DNA from: Roseiarcus sp963770035
GTDB taxonomy: Bacteria > Pseudomonadota > Alphaproteobacteria > Rhizobiales > Beijerinckiaceae
Assembly: GCA_963770035.1 (NCBI GenBank)
Contig: CAVYON010000004.1
Location: 1-64,000 of the forward strand
DNA: 64,000 bases
Reading direction: 5' to 3'
Made by a program: the position numbers and the translations under genes. Below are positions 48,138-58,137 of this stretch, in pieces. Every line of letters starts with the position of its first letter. The first letter of the stretch is position 1. The notes below the pieces were generated by a model, which made no database searches, was not told the origin of the DNA, and saw nothing but the letters and a program-made list of their open reading frames with translations.

Positions 48138-49120
48138 ATGAAGTTCGACGCGGAGTTTGTAACCTGGGCATATCGAATTCTTTTGGGCCGGGACCCGGAA
48201 AGCGTAGAAGTTGTTGAAAGCATTCTCGCAAGAAACATTGCGCCAGCCGAGTATATCAGGAACGTTCTGACCTGTGAGGAATTTGGTAAACGGTATCGAG
48301 TTGAAACGAAAACGTCGAATTCTTGGTGCTGGGCGGAAGTAGAGAACCTTCTGCTTCGAGTTAATCTTATGGACTTATTTATATCATGGCCTGTCATCGA
48401 GAAACAATTCGATCGTGTCGAAACAAAATTCGTTCACTCTGTACTAAAAGCTGGCGATTTCGCCATAGATATTGGAGCTAATCTAGGTTATTATACGATT
48501 TTATTTGCATCAATTGTAGGAGATCAAGGAATGGTATACAGCTTCGAGCCGATGCCTCATCTGTATGACTCCTTGGTAAAGTCGATCCAGCGGAACGGGC
48601 TTTCCGACCGCGTAATCCCCTTCAATGCCGCCTTGTCCGACAGGCCGGGCAAAGTCGAAATGTTCCACGCTCCAGGCTCGCGCAATTGGGGCGAAAATAG
48701 TTTTCTCGCTGATCGCGAGCTCCTCCGGGACATGAATTAGTCAAGGTGACGGTCGGCCCTCTTAGCGATTTCGGCGTACCTAAACGCCTAGATTTCGTTA
48801 AGCTTGACGTCGAAGGTGCCGAGCCGCAAGTTATTCGTGGAAGCATGAATGTTTTGGCCAAGCATAAGCCGATTGTGTTGTCAGAAATTCACGTGCCGCT
48901 TTTGAAAACCGTTTCGGATCAAACCGCTGATGACTACGTGAATTTAATGAACTCGTTGGGTTATGCGTGCAATAAGCTTGACAACACGGGAGAAATAGGC
49001 GCACCGATCGATACGGAGACAATCGGAGAGGTCACAAACGTTGTCTTCGTTCCTAAAGAGGAGACGAAGCGACCGGGGCGATCGGCCTTTCGGTCGATCA
49101 AGACGTGCCTATCCGGTTAA
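48138..49120 (+). pseudogene. FkbM-family methyltransferase with DUF4214-like N terminus, frameshifted
   Basis: Two consecutive frames form one protein of about 327 residues. Residues 1-55 are DUF4214-like (FVTWAYRILLGRDPESVEVV). Then an FkbM SAM-dependent methyltransferase follows: motif I FAIDIGANLGYYTILFAS near 113, YSFEPMPHLYDSL, and, in the second frame, KLDVEGAEPQVIRG. The frame changes near 48735, just after LLRDMN, where LVKVTVGPLSDF continues in another frame. FkbM enzymes O-methylate sugars in glycans or secondary metabolites. ATG 48138 has GGAG seven bases upstream. The single shift may be a sequencing error, but broken genes surround it. Confidence 0.75.
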
Positions 49121-49263
49121 CGCAGATACCCACTAGATATAGGACGCCTCATCAGAGCACCCGCAAGCAATTTTTGGTTCCGCACTGACTGATTTCTGAT
49201 TTATGCTGAGGATCGAGACGCGGTACAATTCACCCCACATACAGAGCATCATGGGACATACCG

Positions 49264-49573
49264 ATGACGACCCAGCAAAAAGCAAAAGAAACTCACTCCT
49301 AGACGGGAAGCAGCTGATAAATTGACATCGCCTGAGCGACTGACAGCACTCGCAGAAAAGAGCCATGCACTGGCGCGAATAGTTGCGAAGAACCCGTCCA
49401 CGCCCATCGGTCTGTTGCGCGATCTGAGTTGAAGTGAGGCCGAAGCGACACGAAAGAGTGCGATTAGCAATCCTCGCGCTCCATATGACGTATTGAGCTA
49501 CCTTGAACTTCAATTCTCAGAATCATTCGTGAATAATCCGGCGCTTCAGTTCTACAATTCCTTAAAACCATAA
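49264..49573 (+). pseudogene. Leucine-rich-repeat-variant (LRV) type gene, broken
   Basis: ATG 49264 reads MTTQQKAKETHS then stops. One base over, the frame continues RREAADKLTSPERLTALAEK, then SHALARIVAKNPSTPIGLLR, DLS, a TGA at 49430-49432, then SEAEATRKSAISNPRAPYDVL and SESFVNNPALQFYNSLKP, TAA. The VAKNPSTPIGLL and ISNPRAPYDVL units are LRV repeats. Rebuilt length is about 102 residues. It needs one frameshift and one stop to be removed. Function unknown; LRV repeats form right-handed helical binding surfaces. Confidence 0.6.
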
Positions 49574-49759
49574 ATTGTTTGGGAGTACTACATGTAGTGG
49601 GTGTCTGCCTCAACCGGATAGGCACGGATCAAGGTTGTGACCGCTAGATGTTCGACCGAAGCCGTGAGCGCCCTTAGCGGTCCAACGGGGGCCCTCGTTC
49701 GAGGTCGTTGCGCCCGCTATTCCCCTCTTGTGGGTGTGGCGCCGCGAAATCAGCACGCT
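49574..49759. other. Intergenic within the decayed island
   Basis: No gene or structure recognised. Confidence 0.4.
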
Positions 49760-50652
49760 TCAATCGCGTAGGAGGTCCAAACCGAATATGCGCGTCCCTC
49801 CATTCTTCCGCCACGCATCCAGAACATCTTCATAAAGCTTGTAGTCGTCCTTCAGGCTCTCCATGTAGCGCAATTGGGACTTATTGAAATCATCGAGGCG
49901 AAGGATTTGCGGGGAGGTGTTTATCTTCGTCGTTGAGTGGATGCCCCATTCCTGAGAAAGCCAAGCACTATAGGCGTCGAGCGGCACCAATTCGATGTTG
50001 GAGCGAATTATCAGATCGAACGCGGAGGCATAACTCCCAGCCCCAGAACACTCGTAGCGAACGTATGACGAGTGAACGCTTCAAGCGGCAAAAACGACTT
50101 ACCGAATTCACGGACGGTTGCTAGACTTGCATTTTTGCTCTACGGGTTCGAAGGTTAGATATTGCTTCCAGATTTGGTGCGTCGTGAGCACGGCAGTCGG
50201 GGTCCTCCCGGAAACGCCGGATATAGTAGTTCAGCATGGATAAAAGACTTTGACGCGGTTCACGAATTACTGCAAAAAGTCGGTCGTGTGGCCGTAATAA
50301 GGCCCTGTTCACGTACCAAGATAATGGGAAATGCCCTGTTGCGACGATTTGATCGGAGCTGAAGGCGTCTCACGGTCGTAACCAAATGCGCGAATAGCTG
50401 GTCGGGCGAGGTCGCACCGGGCACCCTATGAATGTCAAGGATATAAGGATATTCACTGACGAGCATGTCGCGTAAGTGCGTGCCGGCCGTCTTCGGGACA
50501 TGAACATGAATGACGCGCCGCTTCTCCGGAAAAGCCTTAAACAGTAGTTCAACGATCCGGTCCTGAAATTCTGGTCTCTCGAAGCGCCACGCGAGCGAGA
50601 TGCGCTCGATCAACCTTGGCAGACTTAACGACAATTTCCGCCGATTTTGCAA
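49760..50652 (-). pseudogene. Sulfotransferase family gene, multiply frameshifted
   Basis: Successive minus-strand frames give parts of one P-loop sulfotransferase. At the N terminus VIHVHVPKTAGTHLRDML carries the PAPS 5'-phosphosulfate loop. Then GHFPLSWYVNRALL and FAVIREPRQSLLSMLNYYIR (3'-phosphate site) follow in a second frame. SNIELVPLDAYSAWLSQEWG and RYMESLKDDYKLYEDVLDAW form the C terminus in a third frame. At least three frameshifts separate them. Such enzymes sulfate sugars of surface glycans. The first frame continues upstream to 50874 beyond one TAA stop (50655-50657). Either a pseudogene or a very error-rich stretch. Confidence 0.65.
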
Positions 50653-50658
50653 TATGAT

Positions 50659-51026
50659 TTAGAGATCGGCGTAGTATATGTCGGATACAAGTGTTTTTCC
50701 GACCAATCGAACCTCTCGACAAAGCGTTCGACTGAGGTAGCCGGGGGCTGAAGCCGATATGGCGTCGAACAATTCACGCACGTCTGCAGGCGGCCTAGCT
50801 GCCATTCTTTTCTCAATATGGATTTTAGTTCGTTGGGCACGGAGGGGCCGATAGGGCCACCTCATAATCATCATTTCCGGACGATTTAACGACGGATGTC
50901 AACTCGCCCCGGCCAGCCTTCCCCAGGCAAGCGGCGCGCAGTTTGGCAGCGATCCAGTCGTGGTGAAAATCCGAGCGTCCCAGATCTTGATGCGGACCAG
51001 CGTCAGGAGGCCGAACATCGTCGATA
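50659..51026. other. Region between sulfotransferase and beta-helix remnants
   Basis: A minus-strand open frame 50659-50874 ends ISASAPGYLSRTLCREVR... and lies in frame with the sulfotransferase start. It could be the gene's true N terminus or a separate short ORF. The rest shows nothing recognisable. Confidence 0.3.
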
Positions 51027-52246
51027 CTACCTAGGCTGCGCGGCGGCTTTCACGTTCGGCGCAAAGGGGCCAGCCGCGTTATTCCAGGTGCGGTCTTACC
51101 CACTATCCTGTCGGTCGGCGCCGCTGCATTCACTCCCCAACCCCTATTCGGAAGAATTAGGCACCGATTTTCGCCGCCGATGCGAGCATTTCCATTGTGA
51201 TTGATCGCAACCGAAGTCGGCTATGAAGACCATGGCGGTAGCGTCTTCGATGTACACCCCGTCGAGACAATTGTTGTAGACCTTGTCGCCTCGAGAATCT
51301 CGACATCTCCGTTTCGCCAAGCTTTGATGTGGATGCCGCTACCCGTTTGCGCCGACGCTTCCCGCCGGCGAGGTCGACCGTACCGCCGTTAGCGAGCGGA
51401 TCGTCGACAAGAACGCCGTCAATCATAGCAGCGTCGAATGCACAGGTGCTGCCCTGGTCAAATTCACGATTTGCGCTTTTCGTAACCTCGTTGTCGATCA
51501 GCAAATTGTACTTGTTTTGATGGATATCCGTCCCGTCGCAGCGCACTCCGCCAAAACCTCCAGCCATGTGAATGCCGCTGGAAAAACCGCCGCCGATGTT
51601 CCCGCCGACAATCCTCAACTCGGCAGTCCCTCCCTGCGCTGCATTGACCAAGACGCCGTCGCCGCATCCTTGCTTCGAAAAGGCGTTGGGGTTTTGCAAG
51701 TCGACCCCGCCCGCTCCGTCGAACCAGTACCCGCCGCACAAGGCGCCATTTCCCTCGTTAACTCCGTCGAGCACGACGTTCGACACGACCAATCGAACAG
51801 TCCGTGCGCGTGAAAGGCGTAGCCCGCCGTCATCTTCGTCTCCGACGCGATCCGGAAATCGTGGATGGAGACACCAGCCTCGCCGCCGTGGCTGGTGTCG
51901 TTGATCGTCAGCAGGTCAGCGGTGGTCGCGGGACCGACGTAAAGGAACACCGTTGCATAGGGTCCGGCCCCGCCGATGTCGTATCCTCTGGCGTGCGGCG
52001 CGTGGAGGGGCGCGGAAAAGACACACACCCCCGCAGGCGCCGTCAGCCGCACGTGTTCTCCAGTCTATCGAGCCACGATTGGATGGCCCGCGTGTCGTCG
52101 CGATGGCCGTCGCAGAGGGCGCCAAGATCGTTCAGATCGAAGGTCGTCCTCTGGCGGACCTCCGGCCTCTGTTCCTCAGCGGGAACCGCGCGCGGGACGG
52201 CGAGCAGCAGGGGAGCCGCGGTCAGAAGCAAAATCATCGTTCTCAT
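51027..52246 (-). pseudogene. Secreted right-handed beta-helix protein, multiply frameshifted
   Basis: A paralogue of the protein at 52646-54578, rebuilt from several minus-strand frames. ATG 52246 gives a signal peptide (MRTMILLLTAAPLLLAVPRA), then FDLNDLGALCDGHRDDTRAI of pectate-lyase-3 type. Next comes VRLTAPAGVCVFSAPLH, then GALCGGYWFDGAGGVDLQ and GIHMAGGFGGVRCDGTDIHQ. Later pieces KVYNNCLDGVYIEDATA, INHNGNARIGGENRC and NNAAGPFAPN, in other frames, align in order with the paralogue, ending TAG at 51027-51029. About 405 residues, without the last 150 of the paralogue. At least four shifts. Confidence 0.7.
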
Positions 52247-52645
52247 GGTTTCCCTGCTGCTCCGCTTTTCGGCCGACACCGGTTGTTCGATGCATAGAAT
52301 GGCGGCGCGCGGCCCGCAATCACGCGTCGCGATGTCGCCCTATCAATAGCCCGGGCGGACGACCCGCTATGACGCGGCAGTCGGTTCCGAACAAAGCAAG
52401 AACAATTTCTTGACTGTTTACGCGGCTCGTGAGAAAACATCATAGAGTGGGCTGGTTCGCCCCGAGCGGCGCTTTTTGCGCGCGCTCTGGCGCTCCTCAT
52501 CAGCGCCGACAGGATCCGATCGCGATAACCCGCGTTGTCGCCGGAAGATTTCTCGTCGGCTCTTCGAACTTTCCCCGCTCGATCCCTCAATCCGCAACTC
52601 GCCATCCGTCGTCTCGTTTGAGATCTCGGGGGCCGGAGGATTATC
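52247..52645. other. Divergent intergenic region between two beta-helix genes
   Basis: About 400 bases serving both directions. A TTGACT at 52410-52415 (plus strand) could be a -35 element, but no good -10 follows. No gene. Confidence 0.35.
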
Positions 52646-54578
52646 GTGAAGCGCTTTCTCCTTTTTATCGCAGCCGCAGGAACTCCTGGCCCCCGCGCAG
52701 GCTCAACTTTTCGGGGGGCCGATGACGCCTTCCGCACCCGCGGTTTCGCTGGGCTCCGGAGTGCCGACGGCCCTCGCCAGTCCGGCCAACACGAATGGAG
52801 GCATCCCTCTACTGGGTGAAGTCGTGGTGCCTGGGAACTGTCTTACATGGGGGGCGAACGGCATTCAGGATGCGGGCTCCGCGTGCGCCACGAACTATGT
52901 CACCGGCATGGGCGCGCCGGTCGCCACAAGCCTTTCCAACCGGGCCACTGACTTTGGCGTGACCTTCAACCTAAAGACCGATTTCGGCGCTGCTTGTAAT
53001 GGCGCGGCCGATGACACGACAGCGATCCAGAACTGGCTGAACAAGGCGGCGGCCGGCGTGCATCTCACGGCGCCGGCGGGCACATGCAATTTCTCGACGC
53101 CGCTGACGATTGCCGCGACCAACAAGCTGATGCTCTCCGGCGCCGGGTCAGGCGTCACGGTGTTTCAATACACCGGGTCGAACACAACGTCGGACCTGCT
53201 GACCTTTGGCACGGGATCGAGTGGGGGCAAAAACCGCGTAACATTTCAGGGATTTAGCGTCGTCTCGGGGACCGTTATGACAGCAGGATATGCGCTGCAT
53301 CTGCACGCGCTGTTCGACAGCGTGATCCGAGACGTCGCTGCTGATGATGTGAATTCGACTAGCTCGGGCGCTGGAGACTTATGCGGAGGCTTCTGGCTCG
53401 ATGGGGCGAGCAATATCGATGTGTTCGGGCCGCATGCGTTTTCGAAGCAGAACTGCGGCGATGGCCTTGTGGCCAATTCTGCCCAAGGCGCCGGAGCAGA
53501 GGTCCGGGTGTTTGGCGGCGACGTCGGCGGCGTCGTGAGCGGAGGCTCTGTTCTCGGGTTCTTAAACGGATTTCATCAGGCTGGCGGCTTTGGCGGCCTC
53601 CGCTGCGACTCGACCGACATTCACAATAACCTGGTCGGCTTCCTCGTCGATAACGCGATTGCGTCGTCGGCGAACCGAGAGGTTGGCGTCGGGTCCACCT
53701 GCGCTCTGGACACAAATCAGAACGCGGGCCTTCTCGTGAATGATACACTGGCGTCTGGCGGTACGGTCGACATGGGCGGATGGGAGGCATCTACCCTAGC
53801 GGGTCATGGTGTTGTGATTACGAGTTGGCCAAGTGGTGACGTCGAGGTTCGAGGGAACAAGGTCTATAACAACTGTGGGTCTGGCGTGTATGTCGCAGAT
53901 GCGACCACGCACGTCGGGTTCAGCGGGGCTTCGGTTATCAATAACAACGGAACTACCCTTGGAGGCAATGCGGGTTGTGTAGCTTGGCAAACAGCTAATC
54001 CCGGCCACGGTTACGGCGTCGAAGCAGCCTCAAACATGAACACGGTCACGGGATTCCCGGTCTTATACACCAATACCGCTGGCCCTTTCAATCGTGCGAG
54101 CGGTATGACCCAAGTGTTAAATCTTGCAAACTTCGGCGGTGGTCAAGGGCTTAAGTTCTCCTCCCCCCTTGGCAACGAGTCAGTGATATTTGACGTCCCG
54201 CTTCACTCTGTGGCGTCGTTTATGTTTAACGACAACGGAGTGTCGAAGTGGCAAATGGGGAATGACGGAGGGTCCGGCGACGTCTGGAGGTTGTGGGACA
54301 GTGCTAATAGCAGCCTAGCCATCATCACAGCCAAGACGGGGGGCAATCTGACGCTCGGCGAGTTGAACACAAACATTCTGACTGTCAATGGCGTCGTCCA
54401 GCTTACCTCCTACACGGTCTCGTCGCTCGCCACCGTCGTTCCCTGCGCATCGGGAACGGCGGGCGCACTCGCCTATGTCACGGACGCTTCGTCCCCGACC
54501 TACAACGCTACTCTGACGGGCGGTTCATCGACCCGCACGCTTGCCATGTGCAACGGCTCGAATTGGACGGCGCATTGA
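52646..54578 (+). CDS. Secreted right-handed beta-helix protein with tail-fibre-like C terminus (frameshift near 52680)
   Basis: About 644 residues. GTG 52646, preceded by GGAGGA, starts VKRFLLFIAAAG. The matching signal-peptide end LLAPAQAQLFGGPM lies one frame over, so a one-base shift near 52680 splits the leader; the body from 52722 is open. Residues about 105-125 (FGAACNGAADDTTAIQNWLN) are a pectate-lyase-3 start. A long Gly/Asn-rich parallel beta-helix follows. The last 60 residues (VVPCASGTAGALAYVTDAS, TLAMCNGSNWTAH) resemble C termini of phage-tail-like and surface proteins. Probably an extracellular carbohydrate-binding or -cleaving protein; catalytic residues cannot be named. Divergent paralogue upstream. 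Confidence 0.7.
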
Positions 54579-54598
54579 AATTGCGGCCTGCAGGGCAA

Positions 54599-54631
54599 CC
54601 GCCGTCACTTCACCGGGCAAGGTGACGGCGG
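54599..54631 (+). terminator. Hairpin after beta-helix gene
   Basis: CCGCCGTCAC (54599-54608), 13-base loop, GTGACGGCGG (54622-54631), 20 bases after the stop. No T-run, so factor-independent termination is uncertain. Confidence 0.5.
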
Positions 54632-54999
54632 ACGATCTTGTCGTATGGAAGTGCGCGGGCTTCTGAGTGAGGAGGATCATCGACGGGGAAGCTGGCTGGC
54701 AAGTTCGCCCCGCGGGCTTGGCCGACTTTCCCCGCATTGGTCTCGACTCGATTGCTGGGGCGACCCTCACGAGCATCGTTGCGTTCACGGATCGCGAGGC
54801 GGATTTTTTCGTGAGGGATCGCTCGCCCGCCCGCGATACCCGCGGCAGGCAGGGGACCCCTCGGGAGAGACACCTACCTCCGTCCGCAACGGAAACGATT
54901 GGCCTCGTTGCGCAGCTGTAGACTTTGCATCCGGTTGCTTGCCGGCCTAGCACAATCGTCATATTGTCCAAAATATGATAGCTCGCAAAAGAGAGTTAC
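54632..54999. other. Intergenic before DUF4214-methyltransferase gene
   Basis: A plus-strand open frame at 54667-54921 (84 codons, WQVRPAGLADFPRIGLDS) lacks a family match and RBS and is not called. CATATT-n6-AATATG at 54960-54977 is a perfect inverted repeat 23 bases before the next start, a possible operator. Confidence 0.4.
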
Positions 55000-55844
55000 A
55001 TGAGCGGATATTCGCCTGAAGACGTGGTGACCTCGCTCTATCGCGTTTTGCTTGGAAGAGAACCGGATCCGGGAGGATACGCACACTATGTCAGTTCCCT
55101 TCAAGGGGGAGCGCCGCTTGCGACTATCCTGCGGACGTTTTCGACCGGACCGGAAGCGCAGAAGCGTGTCCTGGCCCGGCTTGGAGTTTACGAGCCTGAC
55201 GATCCCCTTCGACAGCGCTTTCCCGTCGACTACAATCGGCCTCCGACCGAGGCCGGGAAGACCTATGCTCGCTACTGCGCAAATGGGTTCTTTCGGCGCT
55301 ACATGGCCGGCGATGTTGTCCTCGACGTCGGGTACAAAGGGTATGCCAACCCGAAGGGCATAACGGTCGTTCCGCACGCCATCGGAGTGGACCTGGATTA
55401 TCCCGGATATGACGGCGCGAGGCTGCCGTTTGCCGACGAGTCGGTCGACGCCGTTTATTCGAGTCATTGCCTTGAGCACATTAGTGCATATCAAGACACT
55501 CTACGCGACTGGTACCGAGTTCTCAAGATTGGCGGGTTTATTGTCTGCGTTGTGCCGTCCCAGTTACTTTACGAGCGAAAGCGGGCACTGCCCTCGAAAC
55601 ACAACGAAGACCACAAACGCTTCTACACGCCTGCAAGCTTGCTGATGGAAGTTCAGACTTCGCTGGAGGATAACAGCTACCGGGTGCGGCACCTCGAGGA
55701 GAATGACCTGGGCTACGATTATGAGCGGCCCGCTCGACCTTCATCCAGTGGGCTGTTACGAGATCGTGCTTGTCCTGGAGAAGATCAGAAAGCCGCGCTG
55801 GGAGTTGGAGCCGTAACGCCCTCGCTCGCCCTGCGGCCGGCCGG
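55000..55844 (+). CDS. DUF4214-SAM methyltransferase fusion protein (frameshift near 55735)
   Basis: About 280 residues after correction. Residues 1-60 are a DUF4214-like domain (EDVVTSLYRVLLGREPDPGG). From about 95 a class-I methyltransferase follows: VVLDVGYKGYANP (altered motif I), IGVDLDYPGYDGARLPFADE, VDAVYSSHCLEHI, and WYRVLKIGGFIVCVVPSQ. The true end is YEIVLVLEKIRKPRWELEP, reached by a one-base shift near 55735 and stopping at 55842-55844. Without the shift the frame runs on into queG, which is an artefact. Likely substrate is a sugar or lipid-linked glycan, judging by the neighbourhood only. Confidence 0.75.
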
Positions 55845-55878
55845 AATTCGGCGTGCGTTCCCCGGATCGGGCGCGCCC

Positions 55879-57036
55879 ATGACCGGCGCGCCCAGCCGGC
55901 CGGCGATCGTCGCAGCGCTGAAAGCCAAGGCCCGCGCGCTCGGCTTCGAGGCCTGCGGGGTGACGTCCGCGGAGCCCTCGCCAGAAATGCGCGAGCGGCT
56001 CGCCGCCTGGCTCGCCGATGGAGCGCACGGCGACATGGGGTGGATGGCGGACACCTTTCAGCGGCGGGCCGACCCGCGGGCGCTGATGCAAAACGCCAAA
56101 AGCCTCGTGATGCTCGGGCTCAACTACGGCCCGACGGAGAACCCGCTCGACGCAATTGAGCGCAAGACCTGCGGCGCGATCTCGGTCTACGCCCGCCATC
56201 GCGACTACCACGACGTCGTCAAGGGCAAGCTGAAGGAACTTGCGGCCTGGCTGGTCGCGGCCGCGCGGCCCGAAAAGGCGGATGTCAAGGTGTTCGTCGA
56301 CACGGCGCCGTTGATGGAGAAGCCGTTTGCGGCGCGCGCCGGGATCGGCTGGCAAGGCAAGCACACGAATTTGGTGTCGCGCGATTTCGGCTCGTGGCTG
56401 TTCCTCGGCGCGATCCTGACCGACCTCGACCTCGAGCCCGACGCGCCGGAAGCCGATCATTGCGGAACCTGCCGCGCCTGCCTAGACGCCTGCCCGACCG
56501 GCGCCTTTCCGGCGCCCTACCGGCTCGACGCGCGGCGCTGCGTCTCCTACCTCACGATCGAGCACAAGGGGCCGATCCCGCCGGCCTTGCGGCCGGCGAT
56601 CGGCAACCGGATTTACGGCTGTGACGATTGCCTCGCCGTCTGCCCATGGAACAAATTCGCGGCCATCGGGCGCGAGGCGAAGCTCGCGGCCCGCGAGGAC
56701 TTGAACACCCCCTCGCTCGGCGAGTTGGCGCGGCTCGACGATGCGGGGTTTCGGGCCCGCTTCTCCGGCTCGCCGATCAAGCGGATCGGGCGCGCCCGAT
56801 TCCTGCGCAACGTGCTGGTCGCGATCGGCAACGCGGCCGACCCGGCGCTCGTCGACGCCGTGCTCAACCTGCTCGCCGACGACGAGCCGCTTATTCGCGG
56901 CGCCGCCGTCTGGGCGCTTGCGCGCACGCTTGCGGAAAAAGACTTCGCCGCGCTTGCCGCCGCATGGGCGGAGAAAGAGACCGACCCGCAGGTCGCTGCG
57001 GAGTGGCGTGCCGCCGTCCGCGCGCCCGACCCGTGA
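55879..57036 (+). CDS. queG: Epoxyqueuosine reductase
   Basis: 385 residues. It catalyses the last step of queuosine synthesis in tRNA, using cobalamin and two [4Fe-4S] clusters. Cys clusters CGTCRACLDACPTGAF near 195-210 and CDDCLAVCPWN near 249-259; the N-terminal cobalamin-binding region contains VFVDTAPLMEKPFAARAGIG; the C-terminal HEAT-like helices start near 310. ATG 55879 was chosen because MTGAPSRPAIVAALKAKARA is the family N terminus; an open frame extends upstream only through the frameshifted methyltransferase gene. Confidence 0.95.
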   Translation: MTGAPSRPAIVAALKAKARALGFEACGVTSAEPSPEMRERLAAWLADGAHGDMGWMADTFQRRADPRALMQNAKSLVMLGLNYGPTENPLDAIERKTCGAISVYARHRDYHDVVKGKLKELAAWLVAAARPEKADVKVFVDTAPLMEKPFAARAGIGWQGKHTNLVSRDFGSWLFLGAILTDLDLEPDAPEADHCGTCRACLDACPTGAFPAPYRLDARRCVSYLTIEHKGPIPPALRPAIGNRIYGCDDCLAVCPWNKFAAIGREAKLAAREDLNTPSLGELARLDDAGFRARFSGSPIKRIGRARFLRNVLVAIGNAADPALVDAVLNLLADDEPLIRGAAVWALARTLAEKDFAALAAAWAEKETDPQVAAEWRAAVRAPDP

Positions 57037-57078
57037 TCGCCCCTCTCCCCTCGATCGGCCCTCGAGCCCGCCGCCGCC

Positions 57079-57267
57079 TCAGTGTGTGGCGGTCGCCTCG
57101 GCCTCGTGCCTCAACCGTTCGATCTGATCCTTGAGATGCAGTTTTTTGACTTTCAGTTCGTGGACCTTGACGTCGTCAGCCGCCGGATGACTCTCTTCGG
57201 CCATAATCGCTTCTTCAATCGCCTGATGACGGCGCACCAGCTCGTTGAGATGCGAATCGATCGACAT
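57079..57267 (-). CDS. YdcH/DUF465 family small protein
   Basis: 62 residues: MSIDSHLNELVRRHQAIEEA, then an acidic turn, then VKVHELKVKKLHLKDQIERL, the two-helix coiled hairpin of DUF465. Function unknown, though common in alphaproteobacteria. The ATG at 57267 is the family start; the longer open frame upstream is not used. It converges with queG (42 bases). Confidence 0.88.
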   Translation of the reverse strand: MSIDSHLNELVRRHQAIEEAIMAEESHPAADDVKVHELKVKKLHLKDQIERLRHEAEATATH

Positions 57268-57558
57268 GGAACTGCTCCGTATCATCCTAAACGACGAAAG
57301 TGTGACACATCGGACGCCATGCGCAAGCGGCAAAATGGCGCATTGACCGCGAAATTCGGGTCCGAAAAGTCGTGATCCCACAGAGGTTCTTGATCGCTGG
57401 ACGCTTGGCCATTCCGGTCGCCGGGACAACCTTCCAGCGGCCGCGAAAAGGCGCCCGTTTCGGGGCGCCGAAAGCCTTGCCTCCGCCGGTCCTCGCGCCC
57501 ATAGTCAATCACGCGCCAGAGGCGCAGAGCGTCATCGGGTTGGTCGCGTGGTGAGACG
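57268..57558. other. Divergent intergenic region between two YdcH genes
   Basis: About 290 bases. No gene and no strong signal. Should contain both promoters. Confidence 0.35.
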
Positions 57559-57780
57559 ATGGAAAGGGAGTTGACGCCAGAGGAGCGCGCCGCGATTGTC
57601 GCCCAGATCGAACGGCTGCGCCAGGAACACAGAGATCTCGACGCGGCGATCGAGGCGCTCAGCGACGCCGGCGGGGCCGCCGACCGGCTGCAATTGCAGC
57701 GCCTCAAGAAGCGAAAGCTGCTGCTGCGCGACAAGCTCGTCCTGCTCGAAGACCAACTGACGCCCGACATCATCGCCTGA
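57559..57780 (+). CDS. YdcH/DUF465 family small protein, second copy
   Basis: 73 residues. Charged helical hairpin, ERAAIVAQIERLRQEHRDLD and LQLQRLKKRKLLLRDKLVLL, matching DUF465 with a somewhat longer N terminus than the divergent copy at 57079. Probably cytosolic; function unknown. Stands alone. Confidence 0.85.
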   Translation: MERELTPEERAAIVAQIERLRQEHRDLDAAIEALSDAGGAADRLQLQRLKKRKLLLRDKLVLLEDQLTPDIIA

Positions 57781-58137
57781 GGACGGCTAGGGCGGTCCGC
57801 GTCCGGGCGAAATATTCCGCCGCTTGGCGGCGATTCGTCACTTTCAGGGAATTGTGTCGAAGGCAGGAATTTGAACGCGCGCCAGGGAAGATCGCCGCTT
57901 TGCGAAGCGGCCTGACCCGAGCCTGACCAGCTTGCCAACACCGCGCAGGAGAGGCCGGGCAGATCCGAAGCGAGACGGATTTGCAGACCGTCGGATAACG
58001 ACAACGTGCTGATGTTCCGGGCGATCTCATTTCTTAAAAAAAATTTAGCCCCGCTGTTGACAATGATTACCATAAGTTTACGATGCCAATGTGCGGCGAT
58101 ATGCCACACGGGGCTTTTTCTAAGGGGATTCAGTAAG
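57781..58137. other. Intergenic before second PEP-CTERM gene
   Basis: No gene. The last 110 bases are AT-rich and hold the promoter at 58057-58084. Confidence 0.5.
58057..58084 (+). promoter_or_regulatory. Sigma-70 promoter of PEP-CTERM gene
   Basis: Consensus -35 TTGACA (58057-58062), 16-base spacer, -10 TACGAT (58079-58084). The gene starts 53 bases downstream. The strongest promoter match in the window. Confidence 0.65.

Noticed and set aside
52646..54578. Prophage tail-spike region
   Set aside because: Only the C-terminal 60 residues resemble tail fibres; no capsid, tail, integrase or lysis gene is nearby, and the protein has a Sec leader.
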